A DNA stretch of 64,000 nt from Paenibacillus sp. Soil750 (GTDB lineage Bacteria > Bacillota > Bacilli > Paenibacillales > NBRC-103111). Made by a program: the position numbers and the translations under genes. The notes under the pieces are model-generated. The model did not search any database, was not told where the DNA came from, and saw nothing but the letters and a program-made list of their open reading frames with translations. Numbering within the stretch: position 1 is the stretch's first letter; each line of letters opens with the position of its first letter. Shown in pieces: positions 8,461 to 16,522 of the stretch. The stretch spans positions 62,001-126,000 of the forward strand of contig NZ_LMSD01000043.1 of the NCBI RefSeq assembly GCF_001428045.1, given 5' to 3'.

Positions 8461-10533
8461 GTGGAACTTAGTCAATATCTATCGATGTTTATCGATGAAT
8501 CAAAAGAGCATTTGCAATCATTGAACGAAAATCTTCTTAATTTAGAAAGTAATCCGAAAGATATAAGTATTGTACATAACATTTTTCGTTCAGCTCATAC
8601 GTTAAAAGGGATGTCTGCAACGATGGGGTTTGAGGACATCGCAGCACTTACCCATGACATGGAGAATGTGCTTGACCTTGTCCGTAATAGTAAACTTGAT
8701 ATGGACCCTTACATATTTGATTGTATTTTTAAAAGTTTGGATTCCTTGGAATCTATGGTTGAAGATATCATTCAAGGTGGGACAGGTAAAGCCGATGTAA
8801 GTCCAATCGTTACCTCTCTAAGATCCATCGTGACAGGCGACTACAAAAAAGGCCCAGCTATTACAACAACAGTTGCAGTAAAAGAACCAGCCAAAGGCAT
8901 TGAAGTGGATGAGTTTCAATACTCAATTCTTCAACAATCGATCGATTCAGGCTTTCTAGTTTTCTATATCGAAGTTAGTGTCAATGAAAACTGTGTGTTA
9001 AAAGCTGCACGTGCTTACATGGTATTCGATGCTATGGAGAGAATGGGCGAAATTATTAAGTCGACGCCTTCCGTTCAAGAAATTGAGCAAGAGAAGTTTG
9101 ATCGCTCGTTCTCATTGTACTTTATCTCCAAAGTTGATCAAGCAACGCTTGAGAAAGAAATTCTAAATGTTTCTGAAATTGCTTCTGCTGTTATTATAAC
9201 CGTTGATACAGAATCTCTTGCAGAATTATCCCGACCGATTGCAGAGATTGAAACAGCTCGTAAAGAAATCGCTGCTGCAGGTGTAACTGCAGTACCTACA
9301 ATTGAAGTAGCTGCACCCAAAGCTTCAGAACCAGCTGTGAATGCAGGTGCTGCTAAACCAGCCGCAGGCGGAGCTCCAGTTGCAAGCCGTACGATTCGTG
9401 TAGATATTGAGCGTTTAGACACACTGATGAATTTATTCAGTGAGCTGTTGATTGATCGTGTTCGTCTCGAACAATTGGCAAGTGAAGTGAAACGGAATGA
9501 TTTGACTGAGACAGTAGAACATATGTCCCGTGTCAGCAGTGATTTGCAAAATATCGTTCTGAAGCTTCGCATGGTTCCTGTAGATTCGGTATTCAATAGA
9601 TTCCCTCGTATGATCAGAGATCTTGCCAAATCCTTAGACAAAAAAGTAGATCTAGTGATTACTGGTGCTGATACTGAATTAGATCGAACTGTTATTGATG
9701 AAATTGGGGACCCGTTAGTCCATTTATTGCGAAATGCAGTTGATCACGGTATTGAATCGATTAGTGAGCGTGTAGCCGTTGGTAAACATGAGCAAGGTAC
9801 GATTCAACTTCGTGCATTTCACAGCGGGAATCACGTATTTATTGAAATCGAAGAAGATGGTAAAGGGATTTACCGAGATAAAGTTTTGAAAACTGCTTTG
9901 AAAAATGGTCTCGTTACAGCAGAACAAGCAGCTAAATTAACAGATCATGAAGTGTATAACTTGCTCTTCGCATCAGGGTTTAGTACGGCGGAGAAAATTT
10001 CAGATATATCTGGTCGTGGTGTGGGCTTAGATGTCGTGAAGACAAAAATTCAGATGCTTGGCGGACATGTTCAAGTTGATTCTAAACCAGGCTTTGGAAG
10101 TAAATTTTCCGTCCAGCTGCCACTGACACTTTCCATTATCTCGGCGATGTTAGTACGTTTGGGTAGTGAGAAATATGCGATTCCTTTATCCTCAATTGTG
10201 GAAACGTCAGCCATTCAGAAATCGCAAATCCGGAACATCCAAGGTACTAAAATGATCGATTATCGCAAAACGGTTATCCCATTATTGTCCCTGAGCACTT
10301 TATTTCAAGTTCCTGATTTTAACGAGGATTTGGAAGAAGAAACAGAAATCGTTGTTGTTCGCAAGGGCGATAAGCAAGTAGCACTTATGGTGGACGAATT
10401 TATTGGTCAACAAGAAATCGTGTTAAAAACACTAGGTAAATATTTAACTGGGATTTTCGCAATTTCAGGAGCAACCATCCTTGGGGATGGACAAGTTGCT
10501 TTGATCATTGATCCTAATGCATTGATTAAATAA
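8461..10533 (+). CDS. cheA: Chemotaxis histidine kinase CheA
   Basis: CheA is the receptor-coupled kinase that phosphorylates CheY and CheB. The product is about 690 residues. In order it shows an Hpt domain with phospho-acceptor H46 in AHTLKGM, a CheY/CheB-binding P2-like domain (about 150-260), an Ala/Pro linker, a dimerisation domain, an ATPase domain (N box HLLRNAVDHGIE, G boxes DGKGI and GRGVGLDVV) and a C-terminal CheW-like domain. GGAGGTG at 8447-8453 spaces best to GTG 8461; GTG 8455 is also possible and adds two residues. Confidence 0.97.
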   Translation: MELSQYLSMFIDESKEHLQSLNENLLNLESNPKDISIVHNIFRSAHTLKGMSATMGFEDIAALTHDMENVLDLVRNSKLDMDPYIFDCIFKSLDSLESMVEDIIQGGTGKADVSPIVTSLRSIVTGDYKKGPAITTTVAVKEPAKGIEVDEFQYSILQQSIDSGFLVFYIEVSVNENCVLKAARAYMVFDAMERMGEIIKSTPSVQEIEQEKFDRSFSLYFISKVDQATLEKEILNVSEIASAVIITVDTESLAELSRPIAEIETARKEIAAAGVTAVPTIEVAAPKASEPAVNAGAAKPAAGGAPVASRTIRVDIERLDTLMNLFSELLIDRVRLEQLASEVKRNDLTETVEHMSRVSSDLQNIVLKLRMVPVDSVFNRFPRMIRDLAKSLDKKVDLVITGADTELDRTVIDEIGDPLVHLLRNAVDHGIESISERVAVGKHEQGTIQLRAFHSGNHVFIEIEEDGKGIYRDKVLKTALKNGLVTAEQAAKLTDHEVYNLLFASGFSTAEKISDISGRGVGLDVVKTKIQMLGGHVQVDSKPGFGSKFSVQLPLTLSIISAMLVRLGSEKYAIPLSSIVETSAIQKSQIRNIQGTKMIDYRKTVIPLLSLSTLFQVPDFNEDLEEETEIVVVRKGDKQVALMVDEFIGQQEIVLKTLGKYLTGIFAISGATILGDGQVALIIDPNALIK

Positions 10534-10560
10534 ACCATATTCCTTAAGGAGGATTTGACA

Positions 10561-11022
10561 ATGGGAGAAGAAAAGAAAGTAATTGTCTTCGCACTTGGAT
10601 CGGAAGAGTATGGTGTAGAAGTAGAAAAGGTTAGAACGATCGAAAGAATGCAACCAATGACACGCGTACCTAAAGCACCTGAGTTTATTAAAGGTGTTAT
10701 TAATTTGCGTGGTGTCGTAATTCCAATTATTGATCTACGCGCTAGATTCGGGCTTGAAGAGGTTGCTAGTACGGATGCAACTCGTATTATTATCGTTTCT
10801 GCGGCTGAATTTGAAGTCGGTTTGATTGTTGATTCGGCTAATGATGTCATTGATGTCGATACAGATAATATTAATACACCGCCAGAAGTAGTTGGTGGCA
10901 TTAAAGCGAAATATTTGGATGGAATCGCTCGTGTAGGCGAGAGTCGATTATTAGTTCTTCTAAACCTAGAGCAAGTTTTAAATCGCAGTGAAATTCAACA
11001 GCTAGAAAGATTCGAGGAATAG
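10561..11022 (+). CDS. cheW: Chemotaxis coupling protein CheW
   Basis: CheW links chemoreceptors to CheA in the signalling array. The 153-residue protein is a single CheW domain with the motifs YGVEVEKVRTIERM, PKAPEFIKGVINLRG and VVIPIIDLR. I took ATG 10561 because AAGGAGG at 10545-10551 is well spaced to it; an in-frame TTG two codons earlier lies too close to that site. It sits between cheA and cheC, as in B. subtilis. Confidence 0.97.
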   Translation: MGEEKKVIVFALGSEEYGVEVEKVRTIERMQPMTRVPKAPEFIKGVINLRGVVIPIIDLRARFGLEEVASTDATRIIIVSAAEFEVGLIVDSANDVIDVDTDNINTPPEVVGGIKAKYLDGIARVGESRLLVLLNLEQVLNRSEIQQLERFEE

Positions 11023-11025
11023 CTT

Positions 11026-11646
11026 GTGGACGTTTTTAGCCAATTAGAGGATTTTCAATTAGATGTGCTTAAGGAAGTAGGTAATATTGGCGCAGGGCAT
11101 GCAGCAACTGCGCTTTCTACCTTACTGGATAAGCCGATCGATATGTTGGTACCAAAAGTAAGAATGTTGCCTTTCGAAGAAATTTGCGAAAGCGTCGGTG
11201 GGGCTGAGACAGTCGTACTAGCCATCTTCTTACGTGTAGAAGGGGATGCTCCGGGAAATATGTTTTTCATTCTTGACTTGGATGCTGCCAAAAACATGCT
11301 TCATGATTTGGTTGGTTTATCCATTACTGATCAAGAAGAATATTCAGAGTTAGAATTATCAGCACTGAATGAAATTGGAAACATCCTTGCCGGTTCTTAT
11401 TTATCCTCGCTTGCTGATTTTACGAATTTAAATATGCAGCCGACGGTTCCAGCGCTGGCGATCGACATGGCTGGTGCAATTTTAAGCTATGGTTTATTGC
11501 AATTTGGTCAAATGGGAGACCAGGCTCTTCTCATTGATACTAAATTCTTGGAAGGGGAGAATGAAGTGCAAGGGCACTTTTTCTTAATCCCTGATCCGGA
11601 ATCGTTTGGTAAAATCTTTTCGGCATTAGGGGTAGTCTCTCCATGA
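11026..11646 (+). CDS. cheC: CheY-P phosphatase CheC
   Basis: CheC dephosphorylates CheY-P and binds CheD in the B. subtilis-type adaptation system. The 206-residue protein has two pseudo-symmetric active-site helices, LKEVGNIGAGHAATAL near residue 14 and LSALNEIGNILAGSYLSSL near residue 119, each with the E-x3-N pattern typical of CheC/CheX/FliY phosphatases. It begins at GTG 11026, three bases after cheW, and its stop overlaps the cheD start as ATGA, matching their physical interaction. Confidence 0.96.
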   Translation: MDVFSQLEDFQLDVLKEVGNIGAGHAATALSTLLDKPIDMLVPKVRMLPFEEICESVGGAETVVLAIFLRVEGDAPGNMFFILDLDAAKNMLHDLVGLSITDQEEYSELELSALNEIGNILAGSYLSSLADFTNLNMQPTVPALAIDMAGAILSYGLLQFGQMGDQALLIDTKFLEGENEVQGHFFLIPDPESFGKIFSALGVVSP

Positions 11647-12137
11647 CGCTAGAAAACTTAATTAAAGTAGGTATGGCTGACTTGAATGTTGCTCATCAAA
11701 TTGGAGTTTTGAAGACAACAGGATTGGGTTCATGTGTAGGTGTTACCCTATACGACAGCCGATCAAAAGTAGCAGGAATGGCTCACGTCATGCTGCCTTC
11801 ATCTGAAATAGCGCGAGAAGGTTCATTGAACATAGCGAAGTATGCAGATACAGCTATTCCAGAGCTAATTTCGAGAATGGAAAAGCTAGGAGCCAATATA
11901 AGTAAGCTTGAAGCCAAGCTAGCTGGTGGTGCTCAAATGTTTGCATTTGCCGGAAATAATGATACGATGAGAATTGGACCGAGGAATGTAGAATCTTGTA
12001 AAGAAATGTTGAATCGTTACAAGATTCCTATTCTGGCAGAGGATACAGGAGCTAATTATGGTCGTACGATTGAGTTCTTTTGTGCGACAGGTATCCTCCA
12101 GATTCGTAGTGTTCAATTAGGAGTAAAGGAAATTTAA
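11643..12137 (+). CDS. cheD: Chemoreceptor glutamine deamidase CheD
   Basis: CheD deamidates receptor glutamines and is regulated by CheC. The 164-residue protein has the active-site cysteine in TTGLGSCVGV and the catalytic histidine in AGMAHVMLP, as in the CheD family. Length is normal. The start overlaps the cheC stop, and the final base of its own stop is shared with the next start, so the cheC-cheD-12137 cluster is tightly coupled. Confidence 0.96.
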   Translation: MTLENLIKVGMADLNVAHQIGVLKTTGLGSCVGVTLYDSRSKVAGMAHVMLPSSEIAREGSLNIAKYADTAIPELISRMEKLGANISKLEAKLAGGAQMFAFAGNNDTMRIGPRNVESCKEMLNRYKIPILAEDTGANYGRTIEFFCATGILQIRSVQLGVKEI

Positions 12138-12568
12138 TGATGATTGGTACTATTCGAATTAATCTCATCGTAGCTTTGTTAGCTGGAATTTTTACGTTTG
12201 CCTTATCGATAGACAATAATCTATTTTTATCATCTTGTATTAAAGCAGGATATAGCTTTCTCATTTTATTCGTTGTCACATTTGGATTTAGATGGGTATT
12301 AGGATTATTAATTGGACCTGTTTCTTCACTGGAGGATTCTATACTCGAGAACTCCTCATCCGCGGTTGGTCAGAACTTAGATCTAAGTACACCCGATGAG
12401 GATGAAGAAACACGTCAACTAATGAAGTCGAACCACACGAATCAGACAAAAGATGCACAATCTAATGATATGCAATTTTCACCATTGAATCCACCTAAGC
12501 TAGTCACCAAGAATAATTTGGACCCTGAACAACTGGCGGGTGCCTTGAGGCGAATGTCTGAAGATTAA
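12137..12568 (+). CDS. Small membrane protein of unknown function in fla/che operon
   Basis: I do not recognise a named family. The 143-residue product has two hydrophobic segments (about residues 7-25 and 34-58) followed by a polar, acidic and Gln/Asn-rich cytoplasmic-like tail. It ends with DPEQLAGALRRMSED, which looks like a small amphipathic helix. It lies between cheD and sigD, where B. subtilis has no gene as I recall, and shares one base with the cheD stop. The start could also be the ATG one codon later. Position implies a role in motility or its regulation, but that is inference. Confidence 0.85.
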   Translation: MMIGTIRINLIVALLAGIFTFALSIDNNLFLSSCIKAGYSFLILFVVTFGFRWVLGLLIGPVSSLEDSILENSSSAVGQNLDLSTPDEDEETRQLMKSNHTNQTKDAQSNDMQFSPLNPPKLVTKNNLDPEQLAGALRRMSED

Positions 12569-12587
12569 GGATGGTGTATCATTAATC

Positions 12588-13376
12588 ATGATTGATCAAA
12601 AGCAAGTTCAGCTTGCAAATATTGATTTATGGAAACAGTGGAAAGAACAAGGTATTATTGCGGCTAGACAAGCTCTAATAGAGAACTACTTACCCTTAGT
12701 GGAGTATGTCTCAGGCAGGTTAGCCATTGGTCTTCCCAAAAGTGTATCCAAAGATGACTTATCTAGCTTTGGAGTTATGGGATTAATTGATGCTATTGAG
12801 AAGTTTGATTATGCAAGGGGTTTACAATTTGAAACCTATGCTTCTTGGAGAATTCGCGGGTCAATCATTGATGGCTTACGTCAAGGGGATTGGGTTCCAA
12901 GGTCAGTTAGAGAAAAAGCTAAAAAAGTAGAAGACGCTTATCAAAAGCTCGAACAACAATATCTACGATCAGTTACAGATTCGGAGATAAGCACTTTTTT
13001 ACAAATTAGTGAGCAAGATTTTCAACAAATGTTACAGGATATTTCTATTACGACGATTTGTTCGATTGATGATCCCATACGCGAAGAAGAATCAGAGACA
13101 AGATTATCCCTCATTGTTGATGAGAAAGCCAAGAACCCAGAGTCTCAAGTAAACGAGTTTTATTTGAAAGAATCATTGGCGAAAGCAATAGATCGTTTGA
13201 CAGAAAAAGAAAGAACCGTTGTATCACTATTTTATTTCGAAGAGTTATCATTAAGTGAAATTGCTGAGGTCATGTGTTTATCACCATCTCGCATTTCTCA
13301 ATTGCATTCTAAAGCGATCTTAAGACTTAAAGGTGTACTCGGACGATTTAAAAATCAACTTTTTCAAGATAATTAA
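12588..13376 (+). CDS. sigD: Flagellar/motility sigma factor SigD (FliA family)
   Basis: This 262-residue sigma-70 family protein lacks region 1 and has region 2 (YLPLVEYVSGRLAIGLP, then FETYASWRIRGSIIDGLRQGDWVPRS), region 3 and region 4 (LTEKERTVVSLFYFEELSLSEIAEVM, then SPSRISQLHSKAILRLK). The RGSIIDGLR and DWVPRSVR motifs are typical of FliA/SigD/WhiG. It directs transcription of late flagellar, chemotaxis and autolysin genes. The ATG at 12588 follows the small membrane gene after 19 bp. Its final codons overlap upstream open frame of the FapA gene but not its likely start. Confidence 0.96.
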   Translation: MIDQKQVQLANIDLWKQWKEQGIIAARQALIENYLPLVEYVSGRLAIGLPKSVSKDDLSSFGVMGLIDAIEKFDYARGLQFETYASWRIRGSIIDGLRQGDWVPRSVREKAKKVEDAYQKLEQQYLRSVTDSEISTFLQISEQDFQQMLQDISITTICSIDDPIREEESETRLSLIVDEKAKNPESQVNEFYLKESLAKAIDRLTEKERTVVSLFYFEELSLSEIAEVMCLSPSRISQLHSKAILRLKGVLGRFKNQLFQDN

Positions 13377-13410
13377 ACTTATTCTGAAAGTATGGAAAGG
13401 TGGTATGTCC

Positions 13411-14820
13411 GTGAGTGAAGGGAACATGCCTTTGGATTTCTTCATAAGTATTACTGTGTCAGATGACAAGTTATCTGCTCATTTACTTATCAGTAATACT
13501 GAAGATACGTTTAAAGTCTCAGTTGGGCAATTATTAGACCTGGTTCAAAAAAATCGTATTATTCATGGAGTAAATCAAGTAGTGCTTGCAGAAATTGCAG
13601 CTAATCCTAAATCATTTTCTCTTAAAAAGACATTAATTGCCACGGGAACTAAACAGGTAGATGGTCAAAATGGATATATTAAATTATCTTTTGACTTCGA
13701 TGACAACGAAAAAAAACCTTTGGAGCTGGAAGACGGCCGGGTCAATTATAAAGAAGTTGTATCCATTCATAATGTTAGAAAAGGGCAATTGATTGGTCAG
13801 CGCTTTTTAGCTACAGCCGGTACACCTGGTCGTGCAGTTACTGGCGAAACGCTCTTTTCAAAGTCAGGTAAAGAAGCTAGATTCAAAGTAGGTAAAAATG
13901 TTGTAACTGATGCGGAGCAGATGGGGCTATACGCAACAATTGATGGCATGGTAGTCCGAACCGATCGGGATAAAATAAACGTATTCCCTGTGTACGAGAT
14001 TAATGGGGATGTCGATTATAATATTGGTAATATTGATTTCATCGGTACAGTTGTTGTTAGAGGGAATGTTCTACCTGGATTCAAGATTCGAGCAGCTGGA
14101 GACATTCGTGTGACCGGTGGTGTTGAAGCCGCAGAGCTTGAAGCAGAAGGATCGATTGAAATCTCGGCAGGTATTGTAGGGCAAAATAAAGCTTTGATCA
14201 AAGCTGGTAAGAATGTGAAGAGTTCTTTCATCCAAGATGCCACGATTGAAGTGTCTGGTGATCTAAACGTTTCCCAAAGTATCATGCATTCGACGGTGAG
14301 AGCGGGTAGAAGTGTTAACTGTGTGGGTGCAAAAGGTTTAATCGTAGGCGGGACAATTCAAGCTGGAGAACGCGTTACGGCTCGAACAATTGGGAATTCA
14401 ATGTCTACTGCAACTGTTGTTGAGGTAGGTGTTTTGCCAGAATTGCGTAATGAAATGATTCAACTTCGTAATCAACTAAGAATACTAAGTGAGAATATGG
14501 AGAAGACGAGTAAAGCGCTTACTTTGTTGGATCAATTAGCTGCAGCGGGTCAGCTCAGTCCTGATAAACTTGCCATGCGTATCAAACTTAATAATACGAA
14601 GAAGCAGTCGGTAGATGAACAAGTATCGATTAAGGAACGTATTTTGGAAATTGAGAAATCTCTAGAGGATTCTGAGAATGCAAAGGTTCAAGTTGTTTCG
14701 ACGATTTATGGTGGCAGCAAAATTGTCATTGGTCGTTACACGAAATTTATTAAAGATCCAACGAACCGAATGACTTTCCGATTAAGTGACGGCGATATTG
14801 TCATGAGTGCAAATGTGTAA
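13411..14820 (+). CDS. FapA family (DUF342) protein
   Basis: This product of about 469 residues matches the DUF342/FapA family: an N-terminal region, then a right-handed beta-helix-like core with repeated Gly/Val/Ile turns (residues about 190-330, for example GDVDYNIGNIDFIGTVVVRGNVLPG), then a coiled-coil and a short beta C-terminus. FapA proteins are polymer-forming scaffold-like proteins whose role is poorly defined. AAAGGTGG at 13396-13403 spaces best to GTG 13411; ATG 13405 would add two residues. It follows sigD closely and precedes three small genes, so a motility-linked role is plausible but unproven. Confidence 0.9.
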   Translation: MSEGNMPLDFFISITVSDDKLSAHLLISNTEDTFKVSVGQLLDLVQKNRIIHGVNQVVLAEIAANPKSFSLKKTLIATGTKQVDGQNGYIKLSFDFDDNEKKPLELEDGRVNYKEVVSIHNVRKGQLIGQRFLATAGTPGRAVTGETLFSKSGKEARFKVGKNVVTDAEQMGLYATIDGMVVRTDRDKINVFPVYEINGDVDYNIGNIDFIGTVVVRGNVLPGFKIRAAGDIRVTGGVEAAELEAEGSIEISAGIVGQNKALIKAGKNVKSSFIQDATIEVSGDLNVSQSIMHSTVRAGRSVNCVGAKGLIVGGTIQAGERVTARTIGNSMSTATVVEVGVLPELRNEMIQLRNQLRILSENMEKTSKALTLLDQLAAAGQLSPDKLAMRIKLNNTKKQSVDEQVSIKERILEIEKSLEDSENAKVQVVSTIYGGSKIVIGRYTKFIKDPTNRMTFRLSDGDIVMSANV

Positions 14821-14838
14821 GTGAGGAGGAAGTAGACG

Positions 14839-15159
14839 ATGAGTTTCAAAGCCATCGATTTACAATTCGCTGTACACAAGAACGATGAGGCTGGTATAAA
14901 GCAGAATCATATGATGCAGAAGCCGCGGCAAGATGGAACGATTCTAGAAAATCAAGCTATACAAACGACGGAACGTGATCGAGGGCGGACAAGCAAACTA
15001 GAAGAGAGTGGACGCGCTGATATCTTAGATCGTCGTGAACAGAAAAAAACGCAAATAGGTAAAGGTAAGACAAGAGGGCAATTAAATAATCTTTCTACGG
15101 ATCCGGAACACCAACCGGACCATCCTTATAAAGGTCATCATATTGACTTCTCCCTCTAA
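14839..15159 (+). CDS. Small charged protein of unknown function
   Basis: This 106-residue, very polar protein (rich in Lys, Arg, Gln, Asp) has no membrane segment. It has a short ordered-looking N-terminus, MSFKAIDLQFAVHK, and a compact C-terminus, HPYKGHHIDFSL, joined by a probably disordered stretch. I do not recognise a named family. The ATG follows GTGAGGAGGAAG, a strong ribosome-binding site, and lies 18 bp after the FapA gene, which supports real translation. Genes of this type occur, to my memory, near sigD in related genomes, but I cannot check that here. Confidence 0.8.
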   Translation: MSFKAIDLQFAVHKNDEAGIKQNHMMQKPRQDGTILENQAIQTTERDRGRTSKLEESGRADILDRREQKKTQIGKGKTRGQLNNLSTDPEHQPDHPYKGHHIDFSL

Positions 15160-15184
15160 CTTGCTATAGGAAAAGGTGAACTTT

Positions 15185-15766
15185 ATGGTTATGCAGCCGG
15201 TGCTCTATGTCATCCTTCTTGGTCTTGTGATGATTGTTTATGCGAGATTTATACCGAAGGAACAAACGACGGCTTCATCCGCAAATGCTACGGTTGTGCA
15301 GGAAATCGAAGATACGATAGAACATTTCGCCGCTGAGATGGATGAACAAAATCAAGCGATGCTTGATCTATTTTCAAAGACAAAACAAGATTATGAAGTG
15401 GAGCTTGCTAAGTTAGCAGGCCGTTTGGAAACCTTGGAGCGCCAAAAGCACGAGCTGTCCAAAGAGCTTACGACTCTTCATGTGAATCAACCGCCAGTTC
15501 TTTCTCCTGCGGAGATGCTTAGTGCTCTGAACGCACCTAATCATGATATTCCTGCTACCGTAAACGTAATCGAGAGTGCTCCTGATCTTCTTCCTGAGGA
15601 GCCAGTTTATGTGGGTTTAAGTATGAAGAGCAGATATTCTGAATTGTTTACTTTACATGATCAAGGGAAAAGCGTGGAGGCTATTGCCAAAAAGCTTAGT
15701 ATGAATAAAGGCGAGGTCAGTTTGATCCTTCAACTTTCAAGACAGGAGGAAAGGACCCGTGTTTAA
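15185..15766 (+). CDS. SwrB-like membrane protein (DUF6115 type)
   Basis: The 193-residue product has one N-terminal membrane helix (about residues 4-22), a long coiled-coil stretch (about 35-105) and a C-terminal helix-turn-helix-like segment, LFTLHDQGKSVEAIAKKLSM followed by NKGEVSLILQLS. That architecture and position match B. subtilis SwrB (YlxL), which activates the flagellar switch/basal body and lies between sigD and rpsB. AAAAGGTG at 15171-15178 spaces best to ATG 15185; GTG at 15176 is inside that site. Identity as an SwrB counterpart is by architecture and synteny rather than strong sequence match. Confidence 0.85.
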   Translation: MVMQPVLYVILLGLVMIVYARFIPKEQTTASSANATVVQEIEDTIEHFAAEMDEQNQAMLDLFSKTKQDYEVELAKLAGRLETLERQKHELSKELTTLHVNQPPVLSPAEMLSALNAPNHDIPATVNVIESAPDLLPEEPVYVGLSMKSRYSELFTLHDQGKSVEAIAKKLSMNKGEVSLILQLSRQEERTRV

Positions 15767-16274
15767 AAATAGAGCCTTAGTTACTGGTATTGGGGTAGGT
15801 ATTATTGTTGGCGCTATTCTTCTTCAAGTGATGCTGATTCGTCCAAGTAGCCCGAGCAAGTCAGGTATATCGTTGGAGGAGATGGATCCTCAGAAGCTCA
15901 AGGAAGAGGCCTCTAAATACTATTTAGTACTTGAGAAAAATGTGAAAATGTATACTCAAGCCGAATTAGATTCAGCCGTCCAGAAGAAGCTAAAAGAAGA
16001 AACGGATAAATTAGCAGCAAGTAAACCACAAGATCAGCCTAAAGCATCCCCGCCTGCAGTTTCTTCTAAGATCGTCGTTTATGTTCAGCAAAACTTAGAT
16101 GCTTCTACAGTAGCTGATTTATTGTTTAGAGCAGGTGTAATTTCGGATCGTAAGGCATTCATTACTGAGCTTGATAAACAAGGTGGCAACACCAAAATTC
16201 AAGTTGGATACCATGAGTTTGAAGGTAAAATGGATATGCCAACACTTGTAACGAATCTTATTACAGTTCAATAA
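15759..16274 (+). CDS. Membrane-anchored MltG/YceG-like domain protein
   Basis: This 171-residue protein has one N-terminal membrane segment (about residues 9-26), a charged coiled region, and a C-terminal domain beginning VVYVQQNLDASTVADLLFRAGVI, reading through IQVGYHEFEGKMDMPTLVTNL. That resembles the LysM-like substrate domain of endolytic transglycosylase MltG/YceG, but the catalytic domain is missing. The GTG start overlaps the preceding gene by eight bases and follows AGGAGGAAAGG. It could bind cell wall near the basal body, which is inference. A terminator follows. Confidence 0.82.
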   Translation: MFKNRALVTGIGVGIIVGAILLQVMLIRPSSPSKSGISLEEMDPQKLKEEASKYYLVLEKNVKMYTQAELDSAVQKKLKEETDKLAASKPQDQPKASPPAVSSKIVVYVQQNLDASTVADLLFRAGVISDRKAFITELDKQGGNTKIQVGYHEFEGKMDMPTLVTNLITVQ

Positions 16275-16283
16275 TCATTGTAG

Positions 16284-16314
16284 GAAAAGGATCTTTATAT
16301 AGAGATCTTTTTTT
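16284..16314 (+). terminator. Terminator-like hairpin ending the fla/che operon
   Basis: An inverted repeat (AAAAGGATCT with AGATCTTTTT, one mismatch) with an eight-base loop runs into a T-rich tract. It lies 10 bp after the last small motility gene and before the rpsB promoter. The stem is short, so termination may be partial. Confidence 0.6.
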
Positions 16315-16371
16315 GTTTGCTTATACATAAACTATCCAATTCAAGGGAAGAATGACATTCAGGATAAAAGG

Positions 16372-16400
16372 TTGCACCTTGTTTTCAGTTGTGGTATATT
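16372..16400 (+). promoter_or_regulatory. sigma-A-type promoter of rpsB
   Basis: A TTGCAC (16372-16377), 17-base spacer and TATATT (16395-16400) with an upstream TG (TGGTATATT, an extended -10) lie between the fla/che terminator and rpsB. Transcription would begin near 16407, leaving a leader of roughly 115 bases. Confidence 0.7.
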
Positions 16401-16422
16401 TATTCACGGTGTTAAAAACTCA

Positions 16423-16484
16423 CGCCCGTCAATTTGCATAATGGTGCTTACTTCGGTAGGTTTTATGCAAAGATGCGAGGGGCG
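16423..16484 (+). promoter_or_regulatory. Folded rpsB mRNA leader (candidate S2 autoregulatory element)
   Basis: Three nested pairings are visible: CGCCC (16423-16427) with GGGCG (16480-16484); a perfect nine-base helix TTTGCATAA (16433-16441) with TTATGCAAA (16463-16471); and inside it CTTAC-TTCG-GTAGG, a helix closed by a TTCG tetraloop. The element lies in the expected leader, upstream of the rpsB Shine-Dalgarno. Ribosomal protein leaders often bind their own product; that this one binds S2 is inference. Confidence 0.6.
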
Positions 16485-16522
16485 GCGGATACCAAATAAA
16501 CCATTTAGAGGAGGGATTGGGG

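Noticed and set aside
9138..9641. Minus-strand open frame antisense to cheA
   Set aside because: Low-complexity Ser/Thr/Arg translation opposite the Ala-rich linker of cheA; no start signal.
10407..10901. Minus-strand open frame across the cheA-cheW junction
   Set aside because: Crosses two well-supported genes and reads as Ser/Thr/Ile-rich shadow sequence.
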